Shown here: positions 53,396 to 61,121 of the stretch, piece by piece
Layout: every line of letters starts with the position of its first letter
Position numbering within the stretch: the stretch's first letter is position 1
From: Aquabacterium soli
GTDB lineage: Bacteria; Pseudomonadota; Gammaproteobacteria; Burkholderiales; Burkholderiaceae_C
Direction: 5' to 3'
Assembly: GCF_003933735.1 (NCBI RefSeq)
Contig: NZ_RSED01000007.1
Location: forward strand, 186,001-250,000
DNA length: 64,000 nt
The notes under the pieces: model-generated
Database searches by the model: none
What the model saw: the letters and a program-made list of their open reading frames with translations, nothing else
Told to the model about the DNA's origin: nothing
Program-made: the position numbers and the translations under genes

Positions 53396-54919
53396 ATGGT
53401 CAACATCCTGGTTGTGGAAGACGACCGCATCGTCGCGCGCGACATCCGGCAGCAGCTCGAGGCCATGGGCCATGCCGTGACTGCCATGACCGCGGACGGC
53501 GCGGACGCCGCAGCGCTGGCGAGCGCATCGAAGGCCGACATCGTCCTCATGGACATCCGGCTGGCCGGGCCGGTGGATGGCATCCAGGCCGCCCAGACCA
53601 TCCGTGAGCAGTGCGACATCCCGGTCATCTTCCTGACAGCCTATGCGGACGACGAGACCATCCGCCGGGCCAACCTGACCGAGCCTTTCGGCTACCTGCT
53701 CAAGCCGTTCGAGACCACGCAGCTTCGTACCGTGGTCGAGATGGCGCTTTACAAGCATGCCGCCGAGCGCCGGCTGCGCCAGAGCGAGCGCCGTTACGCC
53801 GCGACACTGGCCAGCATCGGCGACGCCGTCATCGTGGTAGACCCGGGCGCTGTGGTGTCCTACCTCAACCCCGTCGCGCTGCGGCTCACGGGTTGGACGT
53901 CGGCCGAGGTCGCGGGACGCCCTCTTGAAGAGGTGTTCCGCATCGTCGAGGAGACGACGCGTGAGCCCCTGCGGTCCACTGCACTGGAGGTCCTGCAGGA
54001 TCCGGAGCAGGGTGCGCCGCTGGTGCGCAATGCCTTGCTGCTCTCCCGCACGGGCGAGGAGTGGCCGGTCGAGGAGCAGAGTACGCCCCTCGCTGGTGAC
54101 CGCGAGCCTTCGGCCGGCGCCGTGCTCGTGTTCCGCGAGCTGTCACGCCGCCGCGCCATGGAGCACGCGTTGCGTGTTGCACACCGGGAGCTTGGGAAGG
54201 CCTCCCTGCTCACAAGCATGGGCGAGGTCACGGCCTCGATTGCGCACGAAGTCAACCAGCCGCTGGCCGCCATCGTGACCAACGCCAGCGCAGGCCTGAA
54301 CTGGCTTAGAAAGGCCGCGCCCGAGATAGAGGAGGCACGTCAATGCTTGGAGCGCATCAAGTCGGACGGCAGCCGCGCGGGCGAGGTCATTGCCAGCCTG
54401 CGAGCCCTGGTGAAGAGCGCGGCGTCTTCGGTCGACGTGCTGGATGTGCAGTCACTGGTGCTGCAGGCCGTGGAACTGATGCGCCCTGAGCTGGACCGCC
54501 ATGCGGTGCGACTGCAGGTGCAGTTTCCCCACCAGCGCCCGCAGGTGCTGGCAGACCGCGTGCAGATTCAACAAGTCCTCATCAATCTGATCGCCAATGC
54601 CATAGACGCCATGGCAGAGCGGACGACTGGGGGACGAAGCTTGGACATCAGCATGCGGACCGAGGCTGCCGCGAGCAGAGTCCATCTTGCCATTGGCGAT
54701 ACAGGTTCAGGCCTGCCGCCTGGCGCTGCCAACGACATCTTCAAACCGTTCTTCACCACCAAGGCCGATGGCATGGGCATGGGGTTGTCCATCTGCCGAA
54801 CCATCGTGGAAGCGCATGGCGGTACCCTGGTCGCTGCGCCCAGGCTTCCCTGCGGGGCCGTGCTGGCCTTCGACTTGCCGCTGGCGGCGGGGATGGCAGC
54901 GCATCCTGCCACGGGCTGA
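53396..54919 (+). CDS. Receiver-PAS-histidine kinase
   Basis: 507 residues. The receiver (about 1-118) has ILVVEDDRIVARDI, acceptor IVLMDIRLAGPVDG, FLTAYAD and YLLKPFE, all intact. A PAS domain (about 135-255) follows, with TLASIGDAVIVVDPGAVVSY. The kinase core has IAHEVNQPLAAIVTNASAGL (His284), NLIANAIDAM, IGDTGSGLPP and GMGMGLSICRTIV. An N-terminal receiver on a kinase suggests it is itself a phospho-target, probably of the giant kinase just upstream. Start chosen from the consensus ribosome-binding site. Confidence 0.93.
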   Translation: MVNILVVEDDRIVARDIRQQLEAMGHAVTAMTADGADAAALASASKADIVLMDIRLAGPVDGIQAAQTIREQCDIPVIFLTAYADDETIRRANLTEPFGYLLKPFETTQLRTVVEMALYKHAAERRLRQSERRYAATLASIGDAVIVVDPGAVVSYLNPVALRLTGWTSAEVAGRPLEEVFRIVEETTREPLRSTALEVLQDPEQGAPLVRNALLLSRTGEEWPVEEQSTPLAGDREPSAGAVLVFRELSRRRAMEHALRVAHRELGKASLLTSMGEVTASIAHEVNQPLAAIVTNASAGLNWLRKAAPEIEEARQCLERIKSDGSRAGEVIASLRALVKSAASSVDVLDVQSLVLQAVELMRPELDRHAVRLQVQFPHQRPQVLADRVQIQQVLINLIANAIDAMAERTTGGRSLDISMRTEAAASRVHLAIGDTGSGLPPGAANDIFKPFFTTKADGMGMGLSICRTIVEAHGGTLVAAPRLPCGAVLAFDLPLAAGMAAHPATG

Positions 54920-54971
54920 GAGTCCGGTGGGGCTCAGCCCGTGAGCTGCCACTGGCGCTGGGGTAGCCCCG

Positions 54972-55340
54972 CTACTTCTCCAGCGCTTTCGCCAGACAGT
55001 CCATGAGGGCTTCGGTCGTGAAGGGCTTGGTCAGCAGGCAGCACGCGCCGAGGGCATCGGAGCGTTCAGCGTAGCCTCTTGCCTTGTGAGCGGTCATGAA
55101 GATCACGGGCTGTTGGTGGCCGGCCGCGCGCAGGCGTTCGAGCAACTCGAAGCCGTTTGCATCCGGCATGACCACGTCGCTGAGGAAGCACCCGAACTCT
55201 GACAGTCTCGGCGATGCAAGCATGGCTTGAGCATCGCGGAACGCCTCGGACCGTATGTCAAACGACGCCAGAAGGCTGCCGATGGCTTCTCGTAAGGAGG
55301 CGTCGTCGTCAATGATGGCAACGACCGTACCTGCGTTCAA
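54972..55340 (-). CDS. Stand-alone receiver (FixJ-type) response regulator
   Basis: 122 residues, a single receiver and no output domain. All residues are in place: VVAIIDDDASLREAIGSLL, acceptor CFLSDVVMPDANGFELLERL, IFMTAHK and LLTKPFTTE. It could relay phosphate between the kinases or act as a sink. The start is TTG at 55340, chosen because GGAGG (55348-55352 on the minus strand) lies 7 bases upstream; a GTG at 55415 would add 25 residues without receiver features. Converges with the receiver-PAS-kinase gene. Confidence 0.83.
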   Translation of the reverse strand: MNAGTVVAIIDDDASLREAIGSLLASFDIRSEAFRDAQAMLASPRLSEFGCFLSDVVMPDANGFELLERLRAAGHQQPVIFMTAHKARGYAERSDALGACCLLTKPFTTEALMDCLAKALEK

Positions 55341-55490
55341 AAGAAGGCCTCCATTGAGAGGCCTGTGTAGCCAACGGAAGAGTAGAAGGGATGCTGCATG
55401 GCCGTGCGTGCGCACTCAAGCGCGGAGGAACAGGCCGCTCGCATCGAATGACCATTCCAGGCATCTTAACTGCTTGGTCTGCCGCGCACA

Positions 55491-55502
55491 CCTATACCAA
55501 AG
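55491..55502 (+). promoter_or_regulatory. Copy 3 of the recurrent motif (CCTATACCAAAG)
   Basis: Matches CCTATACCAAGG at 11 of 12 positions, in the gap upstream of the stand-alone receiver gene (151 bp before its TTG). Confidence 0.3.
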
Positions 55503-55683
55503 CACGAGGCTCTGAGCACTGGGGTGGCTTGCCCCGGGGAACGAGGCTTTCCTGGGAGAGCAGGCTGTCATCCGCCCATCGCCATATGGCCCAAGAGCAT
55601 ATTCCTGTTGCGGTTGTCAGCGCGACCGGCAAGCCGATGTACAGGACGCCGATGCCAGTGACCGAAGCGATGTGAGATGCCAT
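55492..55683 (-). CDS. Possible small membrane protein
   Basis: 63 residues from the ATG at 55683: a hydrophobic helix (IGVLYIGLPVALTTATGICS) followed by a polar tail. No family recognised. A weak AGG lies about 5 bases before the ATG. The frame is short and could be chance; it lies in the 439-bp gap between the receiver gene and tRNA-Phe, where I see no other gene. Two copies of GGTGTACC overlap its start. Confidence 0.3.
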   Translation of the reverse strand: MASHIASVTGIGVLYIGLPVALTTATGICSWAIWRWADDSLLSQESLVPRGKPPQCSEPRALV

Positions 55684-55704
55684 GGTGTACCTGCTTGGTG
55701 TACC
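55684..55704. repeat. Direct repeat GGTGTACC x2, 13-bp period
   Basis: GGTGTACC at 55684-55691 and 55697-55704. Each copy is nearly its own reverse complement, so the pair could be two half-overlapping dyads. It lies 76 bp downstream of the tRNA-Phe 3' end (minus-strand sense). Confidence 0.5.
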
Positions 55705-55736
55705 AATCCAGGCGGGCAGCGACATGCGGCACAAGT

Positions 55737-55771
55737 AAAAAGCCCCTGACTCCGTTAGGAATCAAGGGCTT
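55737..55771 (-). terminator. Rho-independent terminator of tRNA-Phe
   Basis: On the minus strand a 10-bp stem with one mismatch (AAGCCCTTGA with TCAGGGGCTT) is followed by TTTTT. It starts 9 bp downstream of the tRNA 3' end. Confidence 0.78.
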
Positions 55772-55779
55772 GGCATTTG

Positions 55780-55855
55780 TGGTGGCCAAGGGCGGAATCG
55801 AACCACCGACACGCGGATTTTCAATCCGCTGCTCTACCGACTGAGCTACTTGGCC
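55780..55855 (-). tRNA. tRNA-Phe (GAA)
   Basis: 76 nt including the encoded CCA. Acceptor stem GGCCAAG pairs with CTTGGCC, discriminator A. The D arm contains AGCTCAGTCGGTAGAGC, the anticodon loop is TTGAAAA with anticodon GAA, and the T arm contains GGTTCGATTCC. It reads UUC/UUU codons. It lies between the ntrX gene and the accessory stretch, a common boundary site. Confidence 0.97.
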
Positions 55856-55903
55856 ATCAACCCGATCTGCGCTGTAGCGATCTCGGGAAACCAAGAGTAT
55901 ATA

Positions 55904-56725
55904 TCAGTTTGCGACCGCTTTGCGATTGCGGCTGAGATCGACGCCCAATTGTTTGAGCTTGCGGTAGAGGTGGGTGCGCTCCAGGCCGGTCTTTTCGGCC
56001 ACGCGGGTCATGCTGCCGCCTTCGCGGGCCAGGTGGAACTCGAAGTAAGCGCGTTCGAAATCGTCGCGGGCTTCGCGCAGGGGGCGGTCCAGCTCGAACA
56101 GTTGCTCATGCGCCAGACCGCTGGACAGCGCGCCAGCAGCGCCGTGGCCGTTGTGCAGGCCATGTGCGGCCGGGTGGTGGCCATGGCTGCTGTGCAGCGG
56201 CTGGTTGCCGATCACATCGGTGCTGCGAAGCGGCACCACCTGTGAGGGCGCGTTGTGGTGGTACGAGGGCGCGGCCGTGATGGGGGTGACGCTGGCCAGG
56301 TGAGGGGTGCCAGGCATGCCCAGGCCCACAGGGCGTGACAGCGGTGCGGGTGTGGCGGGGGCAGGCTTGGCCAGACCCTGCTCGACCGCGCGCAGCAGCT
56401 TCTGCATGGTGATGGGCTTTTCCAGGAAAGCCTGGGCGCCCACCTTGGTGGCCTCGACGGCGGTGTCGATGGTGCCGTGGCCCGACATCATGATCACGGG
56501 CATCGTGAGCTGGCCGTTGGCGCCCCATTCCTTGAGCAGCGTGACACCGTCCACATCAGGCATCCAGATGTCCAGCAGCACCAGATCGGGGTTGCAGCGC
56601 TCGCGCATGGTGCGGGCCTGGGCGGCGTTCTCGGCCAGTTCGACGGAGTGGCCTTCGTCGGTCAGGATGTCCGACAGCAGGGCCCGAATGCCCAGTTCGT
56701 CGTCAACTACAAGGATGGTTGCCAT
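55904..56725 (-). CDS. NtrX-like response regulator lacking the AAA+ domain
   Basis: 273 residues. The receiver (1-120) has TILVVDDELGIRALL, acceptor LVLLDIWMPDVDG, MMSGHGTID and FLEKPITM, intact. Instead of a sigma-54 ATPase there is a Pro/Ala then His-rich linker (about 125-205), and a C-terminal Fis-type helix-turn-helix GSMTRVAEKTGLERTHLYRK. It should bind DNA but not activate sigma-54 RNA polymerase by ATP hydrolysis. It directly follows ntrY (25 bp gap) in the order rsmB-DUF4390-ntrY-ntrX. Confidence 0.92.
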   Translation of the reverse strand: MATILVVDDELGIRALLSDILTDEGHSVELAENAAQARTMRERCNPDLVLLDIWMPDVDGVTLLKEWGANGQLTMPVIMMSGHGTIDTAVEATKVGAQAFLEKPITMQKLLRAVEQGLAKPAPATPAPLSRPVGLGMPGTPHLASVTPITAAPSYHHNAPSQVVPLRSTDVIGNQPLHSSHGHHPAAHGLHNGHGAAGALSSGLAHEQLFELDRPLREARDDFERAYFEFHLAREGGSMTRVAEKTGLERTHLYRKLKQLGVDLSRNRKAVAN

Positions 56726-56750
56726 GAATTTTGTGTCTCTGTGGTGTGCG

Positions 56751-59063
56751 CTACACGCCTGGATGCGCCGCCACGGGAGTATGGGATGACAGCTTTGAAA
56801 ATGATAGCGAAACTTGTGCCCCTCTCAAACCGCCGGGCGCTGAGGGATTGCCAGGGGATTCCAGGTTTCGCAGCCGCACGGTGGCGTCGTGTTCGTCGGC
56901 GATCTTCTTGACCACGGCCAAGCCCAGGCCCGTGCCGTGTGATTTCGTGGTGACGTAGGGTTCGAACGCCCTTTTGAGCACCTGTTCTGGAAAACCGGGT
57001 CCGTTGTCTCGGATCACGAGTCGAACGGCAGGGGTGTGCCCCGGTGGGTTCTGCCGCACTTCGGTGAGCAGCGTGACGCGCGGTGGGCGGGTGTCGTCGC
57101 TGGCTGTCGTCTGCACGGCATCAAGCGCATTTTGCACCAGGTTGTGCACAACCTGGCGTAACAGGGTGGCATCGCCCAGGATGTGGGGCAGGTCGTGCGC
57201 CAGTTGAACGGTCAGCAGGCCGCTCTCGACGGCCTGGCCGTACAGGGCCAGGACATCGTTGACCAGGGTGTTGAGGTCCAGCGGCGCCAGCCGTGACGAG
57301 GGCAGGCGCGCAAAGTCGCGGAACTCGTTGATCAGTGTCTTGAGCGCCTGCACCTGGGTGACGATGGTGGTGACGGAGCGGTTGAGCAGGTGCTGGCCGG
57401 GCTCGTCCAGCTTGGCCTCCAGCTTCATCTGCAGGCGCTCGGCCGACAGCTGGATGGGCGTGAGCGGGTTCTTGATCTCGTGCGCCACACGCCGCGCCAC
57501 CTCGCCCCAGGCCTTGGAGCGCTGGGCCGACACCAGCTCGCTGATGTCGTCGAACACGATCAGGCGGGCGTCGGCGGGCAGGTCGGCACCGCGCACCAGC
57601 AGGGTCTGGGCCGCGGCCTTCGGGTCCTCAGGGTTGGTGCTGCCGCCCTCGGCCAGGGGGCGCTCGAAGGATTCCTGCCATTGCTGGCGCTCGCCGGGTT
57701 CGGGGTCGCTGGCGTAGGACGCGAAGCGCTCGTCGATGGACACGGCCAGGGCCTGCAGGCCGGGCACGGCATGGAGCGGCTGGCCGCGGTAGGCCGACAG
57801 TGGCGCCCGCAGGATGCGCGTGGCGCCGGGGTTGACGGTGTCGATCAGGCCGTGCCGATCGAACACGATCACGCCCGAGGTCAGGTTGTCCAGGATGGTC
57901 TGCACGTGCACATAGGCGCTGTCGACCTGCAGGGCGCTGATCTCGGCCTGCGTGCGGGCATCGGCCAGTTGCTGGGTCATGGCCGCGAAATCGCGGGTCA
58001 GGCCGCCGAGTTCGTCCTTCGAGGCGAAGATGGGCTTGGGACTGAGGTCGCCGCCAGCCACGTCGCGCACGCCTTCGGCCAGCAGCAGCAGGGGGCGGGC
58101 CAACTGCTGGCCGAGGATGGCGGCCAGCACCATGGCGCCGAACACCGCCAGCACCAGCGACAGCGTCAGCGTGCCGATGTACATGCTGCGCAGCCCTTCA
58201 CGCCCCAGCGAGCGTTGCTGGTATTCACGGTAGGCGTTCTGCACGTCCAGCGCATTGCGCACCAGATCGGCCGGCAGGCGCTGCTGCACCAGCAGGAAGT
58301 GGCCGCGGCCCTGCAGGCTGAAGCTGCGGTCGGGCATCCAGGCCAGTGCGATGACGCGGGGGGTGTCGCCCTCGTCCAGGCCGTCGATCAGGGAGATGAC
58401 GCCTTTCTGGCGGGCATCCTGCCGCCAGGTGGCGTTGACGCGCTGGGTGCGCAACTGCGTGGCGGTGTCGCCGCCCACGCGGGTCTCGACCATGCCGGAT
58501 TCGCTGACCAGGGCGATGGATTCGGCGCCCAGTTGCTCGCGCAGGCGCTCGAGCTCCAGCAGTTGCGGGGCGGTGTCGATGAGGCGCTGGCTGGGCAGGA
58601 TGGACATGCGCTCGGCGGCCAGCTGGGTTTTTTGCCCCAGGTCCTGGCTGAGGGTGTCGAGTGTGTTGCGGCCCAGGTTGAGCCCGGCTTCCAGCGCCCC
58701 TTCGACGCGCACGTCGAACCAGGTCTCGATGCTGCGCGAGACGAACTGGTAGGACACACCATAGATCAGCAGGCCCGGCACCAGGGCCACCAGCGCGAAG
58801 ATGCTGGCCAGCTTGAGCAGCAACTGGCTGCCGAACTTGCGCCGGCGTATGCGCAGCGCCAGGGTGCCCAGGGCCAGCACGATGGCCAGGCCGAGCAGCG
58901 AGGCGATGGCCACGTTCGTCCAGAACAGCCAGGCGAACAGGGGCTCGAAGCGCTCGCGGTTCTGCGTGGCGAACACCAGCATGAAGGCCAGCACGAGGCC
59001 GGCGCCCAGCATGGCCAGGCCGGCGACGATCCAGGCCCAGCGGTTGGCCTTGATGGTGCTCAT
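56751..59063 (-). CDS. ntrY: Sensor histidine kinase NtrY-like
   Basis: 770 residues. Membrane helices come near the N terminus (RWAWIVAGLAMLGAGLVLAF and others to about 110), then an extracytoplasmic region, another helix (SLVLAVFGAMVLAAILGQQL near 310) and a HAMP domain. A PAS domain (about 385-480; FDRHGLIDTVNPGATRILRA) precedes the kinase core: RRVAHEIKNPLTPIQLSAER, NLVQNALDAV, IRDNGPGFP and SHGTGLGLAVVKKI. It pairs with the ntrX-like regulator downstream and probably senses nitrogen or redox state. Confidence 0.93.
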   Translation of the reverse strand: MSTIKANRWAWIVAGLAMLGAGLVLAFMLVFATQNRERFEPLFAWLFWTNVAIASLLGLAIVLALGTLALRIRRRKFGSQLLLKLASIFALVALVPGLLIYGVSYQFVSRSIETWFDVRVEGALEAGLNLGRNTLDTLSQDLGQKTQLAAERMSILPSQRLIDTAPQLLELERLREQLGAESIALVSESGMVETRVGGDTATQLRTQRVNATWRQDARQKGVISLIDGLDEGDTPRVIALAWMPDRSFSLQGRGHFLLVQQRLPADLVRNALDVQNAYREYQQRSLGREGLRSMYIGTLTLSLVLAVFGAMVLAAILGQQLARPLLLLAEGVRDVAGGDLSPKPIFASKDELGGLTRDFAAMTQQLADARTQAEISALQVDSAYVHVQTILDNLTSGVIVFDRHGLIDTVNPGATRILRAPLSAYRGQPLHAVPGLQALAVSIDERFASYASDPEPGERQQWQESFERPLAEGGSTNPEDPKAAAQTLLVRGADLPADARLIVFDDISELVSAQRSKAWGEVARRVAHEIKNPLTPIQLSAERLQMKLEAKLDEPGQHLLNRSVTTIVTQVQALKTLINEFRDFARLPSSRLAPLDLNTLVNDVLALYGQAVESGLLTVQLAHDLPHILGDATLLRQVVHNLVQNALDAVQTTASDDTRPPRVTLLTEVRQNPPGHTPAVRLVIRDNGPGFPEQVLKRAFEPYVTTKSHGTGLGLAVVKKIADEHDATVRLRNLESPGNPSAPGGLRGAQVSLSFSKLSSHTPVAAHPGV

Positions 59064-59073
59064 CTCTGAAGAC

Positions 59074-59664
59074 TCATCGGGTGGCGGGAACGGCCAGGCG
59101 GCGCTGCACGGCCAGCGTCCATTCGTTCTGGTCGCTCAGGCCGATCTGAAGGGGGCGGGGCAGCTCGTCGCGGTCGAGCTCGAAACTGAACTCGATGTAG
59201 TGGCTGCGGTCGTCGGGCGCGGGCGCGCCGTCCATGATGCGCCAGCGGCTGCTGCGCTGCAGCACGCCCAGCGCCTCGGTGAGGCTGGCGTAGTGCTGGC
59301 TCAGGCCGTCGAAACTGACGCGCCAGCGGCGGGTGAGGGGCTGGTAGGCCAGGCGCCAGCGGCGTTCGGCCACGGCGCGGGAGCGGTCGCTCCAGTACCA
59401 GCGTTCGCGAAACACCTCGGCACGGGCTACGAACACCACCGCCACGCCTTTGTAGAGCGCGTCTTCCACGTCCCGCGGCAGGTCGAAATGCACGTCGTAG
59501 CTCAGCACCAGGCCGTCCTCGGCGCGCTGGACCTGCAACTGGGTGAGCTCGACCTGGGGCTTGCCGCTGGTGGTGATCTGCGCGTGGACGGCCCCGGCCA
59601 TGGCGGCTGCGGCCACGGTGGTGGCGACTCGCAGCAAAAAGACGCGACGGCGGGACTCGGGCAT
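59074..59664 (-). CDS. Exported DUF4390 protein
   Basis: 196 residues with a signal peptide (VATTVAAAAMAGAVHA). Conserved DUF4390 features: VQRAEDGLVLSYDVHFDLPR, WYWSDRSRAVAERRWRLAYQ and YQPLTRRWRV. Function unknown. It lies 10 bp upstream of ntrY and 2 bp downstream of rsmB, always in this place in Burkholderiales, hinting at a role linked to the NtrY sensor (inference). Confidence 0.9.
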   Translation of the reverse strand: MPESRRRVFLLRVATTVAAAAMAGAVHAQITTSGKPQVELTQLQVQRAEDGLVLSYDVHFDLPRDVEDALYKGVAVVFVARAEVFRERWYWSDRSRAVAERRWRLAYQPLTRRWRVSFDGLSQHYASLTEALGVLQRSSRWRIMDGAPAPDDRSHYIEFSFELDRDELPRPLQIGLSDQNEWTLAVQRRLAVPATR

Positions 59665-59666
59665 GG

Positions 59667-61061
59667 TCAGCGGGTGGCGGACTTGCTCAGCAAGGCGTAG
59701 TAGAAGCCATCCCCCGGATCGCGAGGGCCGGCAGACTCGGCGGGGCTGCCCGTGGGGACCGCCTCAAGGTATTCGACCACAGGCAGCAGGTGGCCTGGGG
59801 CCGGCAGGCGGCTCGCCTGGGGCTGGCGTTGCAAAAATGCGTCGATGCGCTGCTCGCCCTCCTGCTTGAAGAGCGAGCAAGTGCAGTAGAGCAGATGGCC
59901 TCCTGGCGCCAGCAGGGGCCACAGGGCGTCGAGCAGGCGGTCCTGGGTCTCGGCCAGGGCGGGGATGTCGCTGGCGCGGCGCAGCCAGCGGGCGTCCGGG
60001 TGGCGGCGCACGATGCCGGAACCGCTGCAGGGCGCGTCCAGCAGGATGGCGTCGAAGGGGCGGCCGTCCCACCAGGCGCTGGTGTCGGCGGCGTCGGCCG
60101 CGCGGGTGGTGGCACGGGCCGTGGCGGGCAGGTGCAGGCGCTGGAGGGTGTCGTCCACGCGGCGCAGGCGGGCGGCATCAAAGTCCAGGGCCAGCACGTC
60201 CAGGTCGGCGGTTTCCAGCAGGTGGGCGGTCTTGCCGCCTGGGGCGCTGCAGGCATCGAGCACCCGGGTGCCCGGCATCAGGCGATCGCCCAGCGCTTCG
60301 AGCAGCAAGGGTGCGGCGCGCTGGGCCGAGGTGTCCTGCACGGACACGTCGCCTTGCTCGAACCCGGGCAGCAGGTGCACCGGCACGGCCTGGGTGAGCA
60401 ACAGCCCGTCGCCGAGCACCGGGGTGGCGTTCAATCCGGCGTCCTGCAGGCGGGCGAGGTAGGCCTCGCGCGTGCCGTGGCGCCGGTTGACGCGCAGCAC
60501 CATGGGGCCGGGGTGCTGGTTGGCCTGCAGCAGGGCCTGCCAGTGATCGGGCCAGTCCTGCTTCAACTGGTCGATCCACCAGCGGGGGTGGTTCCAGCGC
60601 GCTTCTTCATCCTGCTCGGCCTGGGCGAGCAGGGCATCGCGCTCGCGCAGGAAACGGCGCAGCACGGCATTGACCATGCCCGAGGCCGGTCTGGCCTGGC
60701 GCTTGGCCGCGTCCACGGCCTGGTCGACCAGGGTGTGCGGGCTGTACTCTGTGCCGCAGGCCAGGGCCAGGGCCGACAGCAGCAGGCCATCGACCGAGGG
60801 GGCTGGCGCGCGCGGCACCAGCAGCGCGCGCAGCCGGCGCGCCAGGCCCAGGCGGCGCATCACGGCGAAGGACAAGGCCTGGGTGCCGGGTCGCACGGCG
60901 GGCGGGCAGGCGTCCAGCGCGTCGGTCAGCGATCGCCCGGCCTGCACGGCGGCCACGGCATCGGCGCAGTGGCTGAGCAGGCGCCACAAAGGCGGGGCGC
61001 CGGCGGGGCTGGCAGGGGCATTCCGGGATGCGGAATGCGGAGGTCGGGACGGAGCAGGCAT
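59667..61061 (-). CDS. rsmB: 16S rRNA (cytosine-967-C5)-methyltransferase
   Basis: 464 residues. The N-terminal NusB-like RNA-binding domain (about 20-165) includes VDQAVDAAKRQARPASGMVN then AVLRRFLRERD. The SAM-dependent domain has RVLDACSAPGGKTAHLLE, ILLDAPCSGSGIVRRHPDAR with the DAPCSG catalytic motif, and LYCTCSLFKQEGE with the second catalytic Cys. It methylates C967 of 16S rRNA. First gene of the operon leading to ntrY-ntrX. Confidence 0.95.
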   Translation of the reverse strand: MPAPSRPPHSASRNAPASPAGAPPLWRLLSHCADAVAAVQAGRSLTDALDACPPAVRPGTQALSFAVMRRLGLARRLRALLVPRAPAPSVDGLLLSALALACGTEYSPHTLVDQAVDAAKRQARPASGMVNAVLRRFLRERDALLAQAEQDEEARWNHPRWWIDQLKQDWPDHWQALLQANQHPGPMVLRVNRRHGTREAYLARLQDAGLNATPVLGDGLLLTQAVPVHLLPGFEQGDVSVQDTSAQRAAPLLLEALGDRLMPGTRVLDACSAPGGKTAHLLETADLDVLALDFDAARLRRVDDTLQRLHLPATARATTRAADAADTSAWWDGRPFDAILLDAPCSGSGIVRRHPDARWLRRASDIPALAETQDRLLDALWPLLAPGGHLLYCTCSLFKQEGEQRIDAFLQRQPQASRLPAPGHLLPVVEYLEAVPTGSPAESAGPRDPGDGFYYALLSKSATR

Positions 61062-61121
61062 GGCGCGCAGTCTATGCGCTGCGCGTGTAGTTTCGTGAAG
61101 CGGGGGGCAGGGGCCAGGCGG

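Noticed and set aside
41142-55779. Integrative element inserted at tRNA-Phe
   Set aside because: No integrase, no relaxase and no recognisable duplicate of the tRNA 3' end near the left boundary by eye, so I report only an accessory-looking region.
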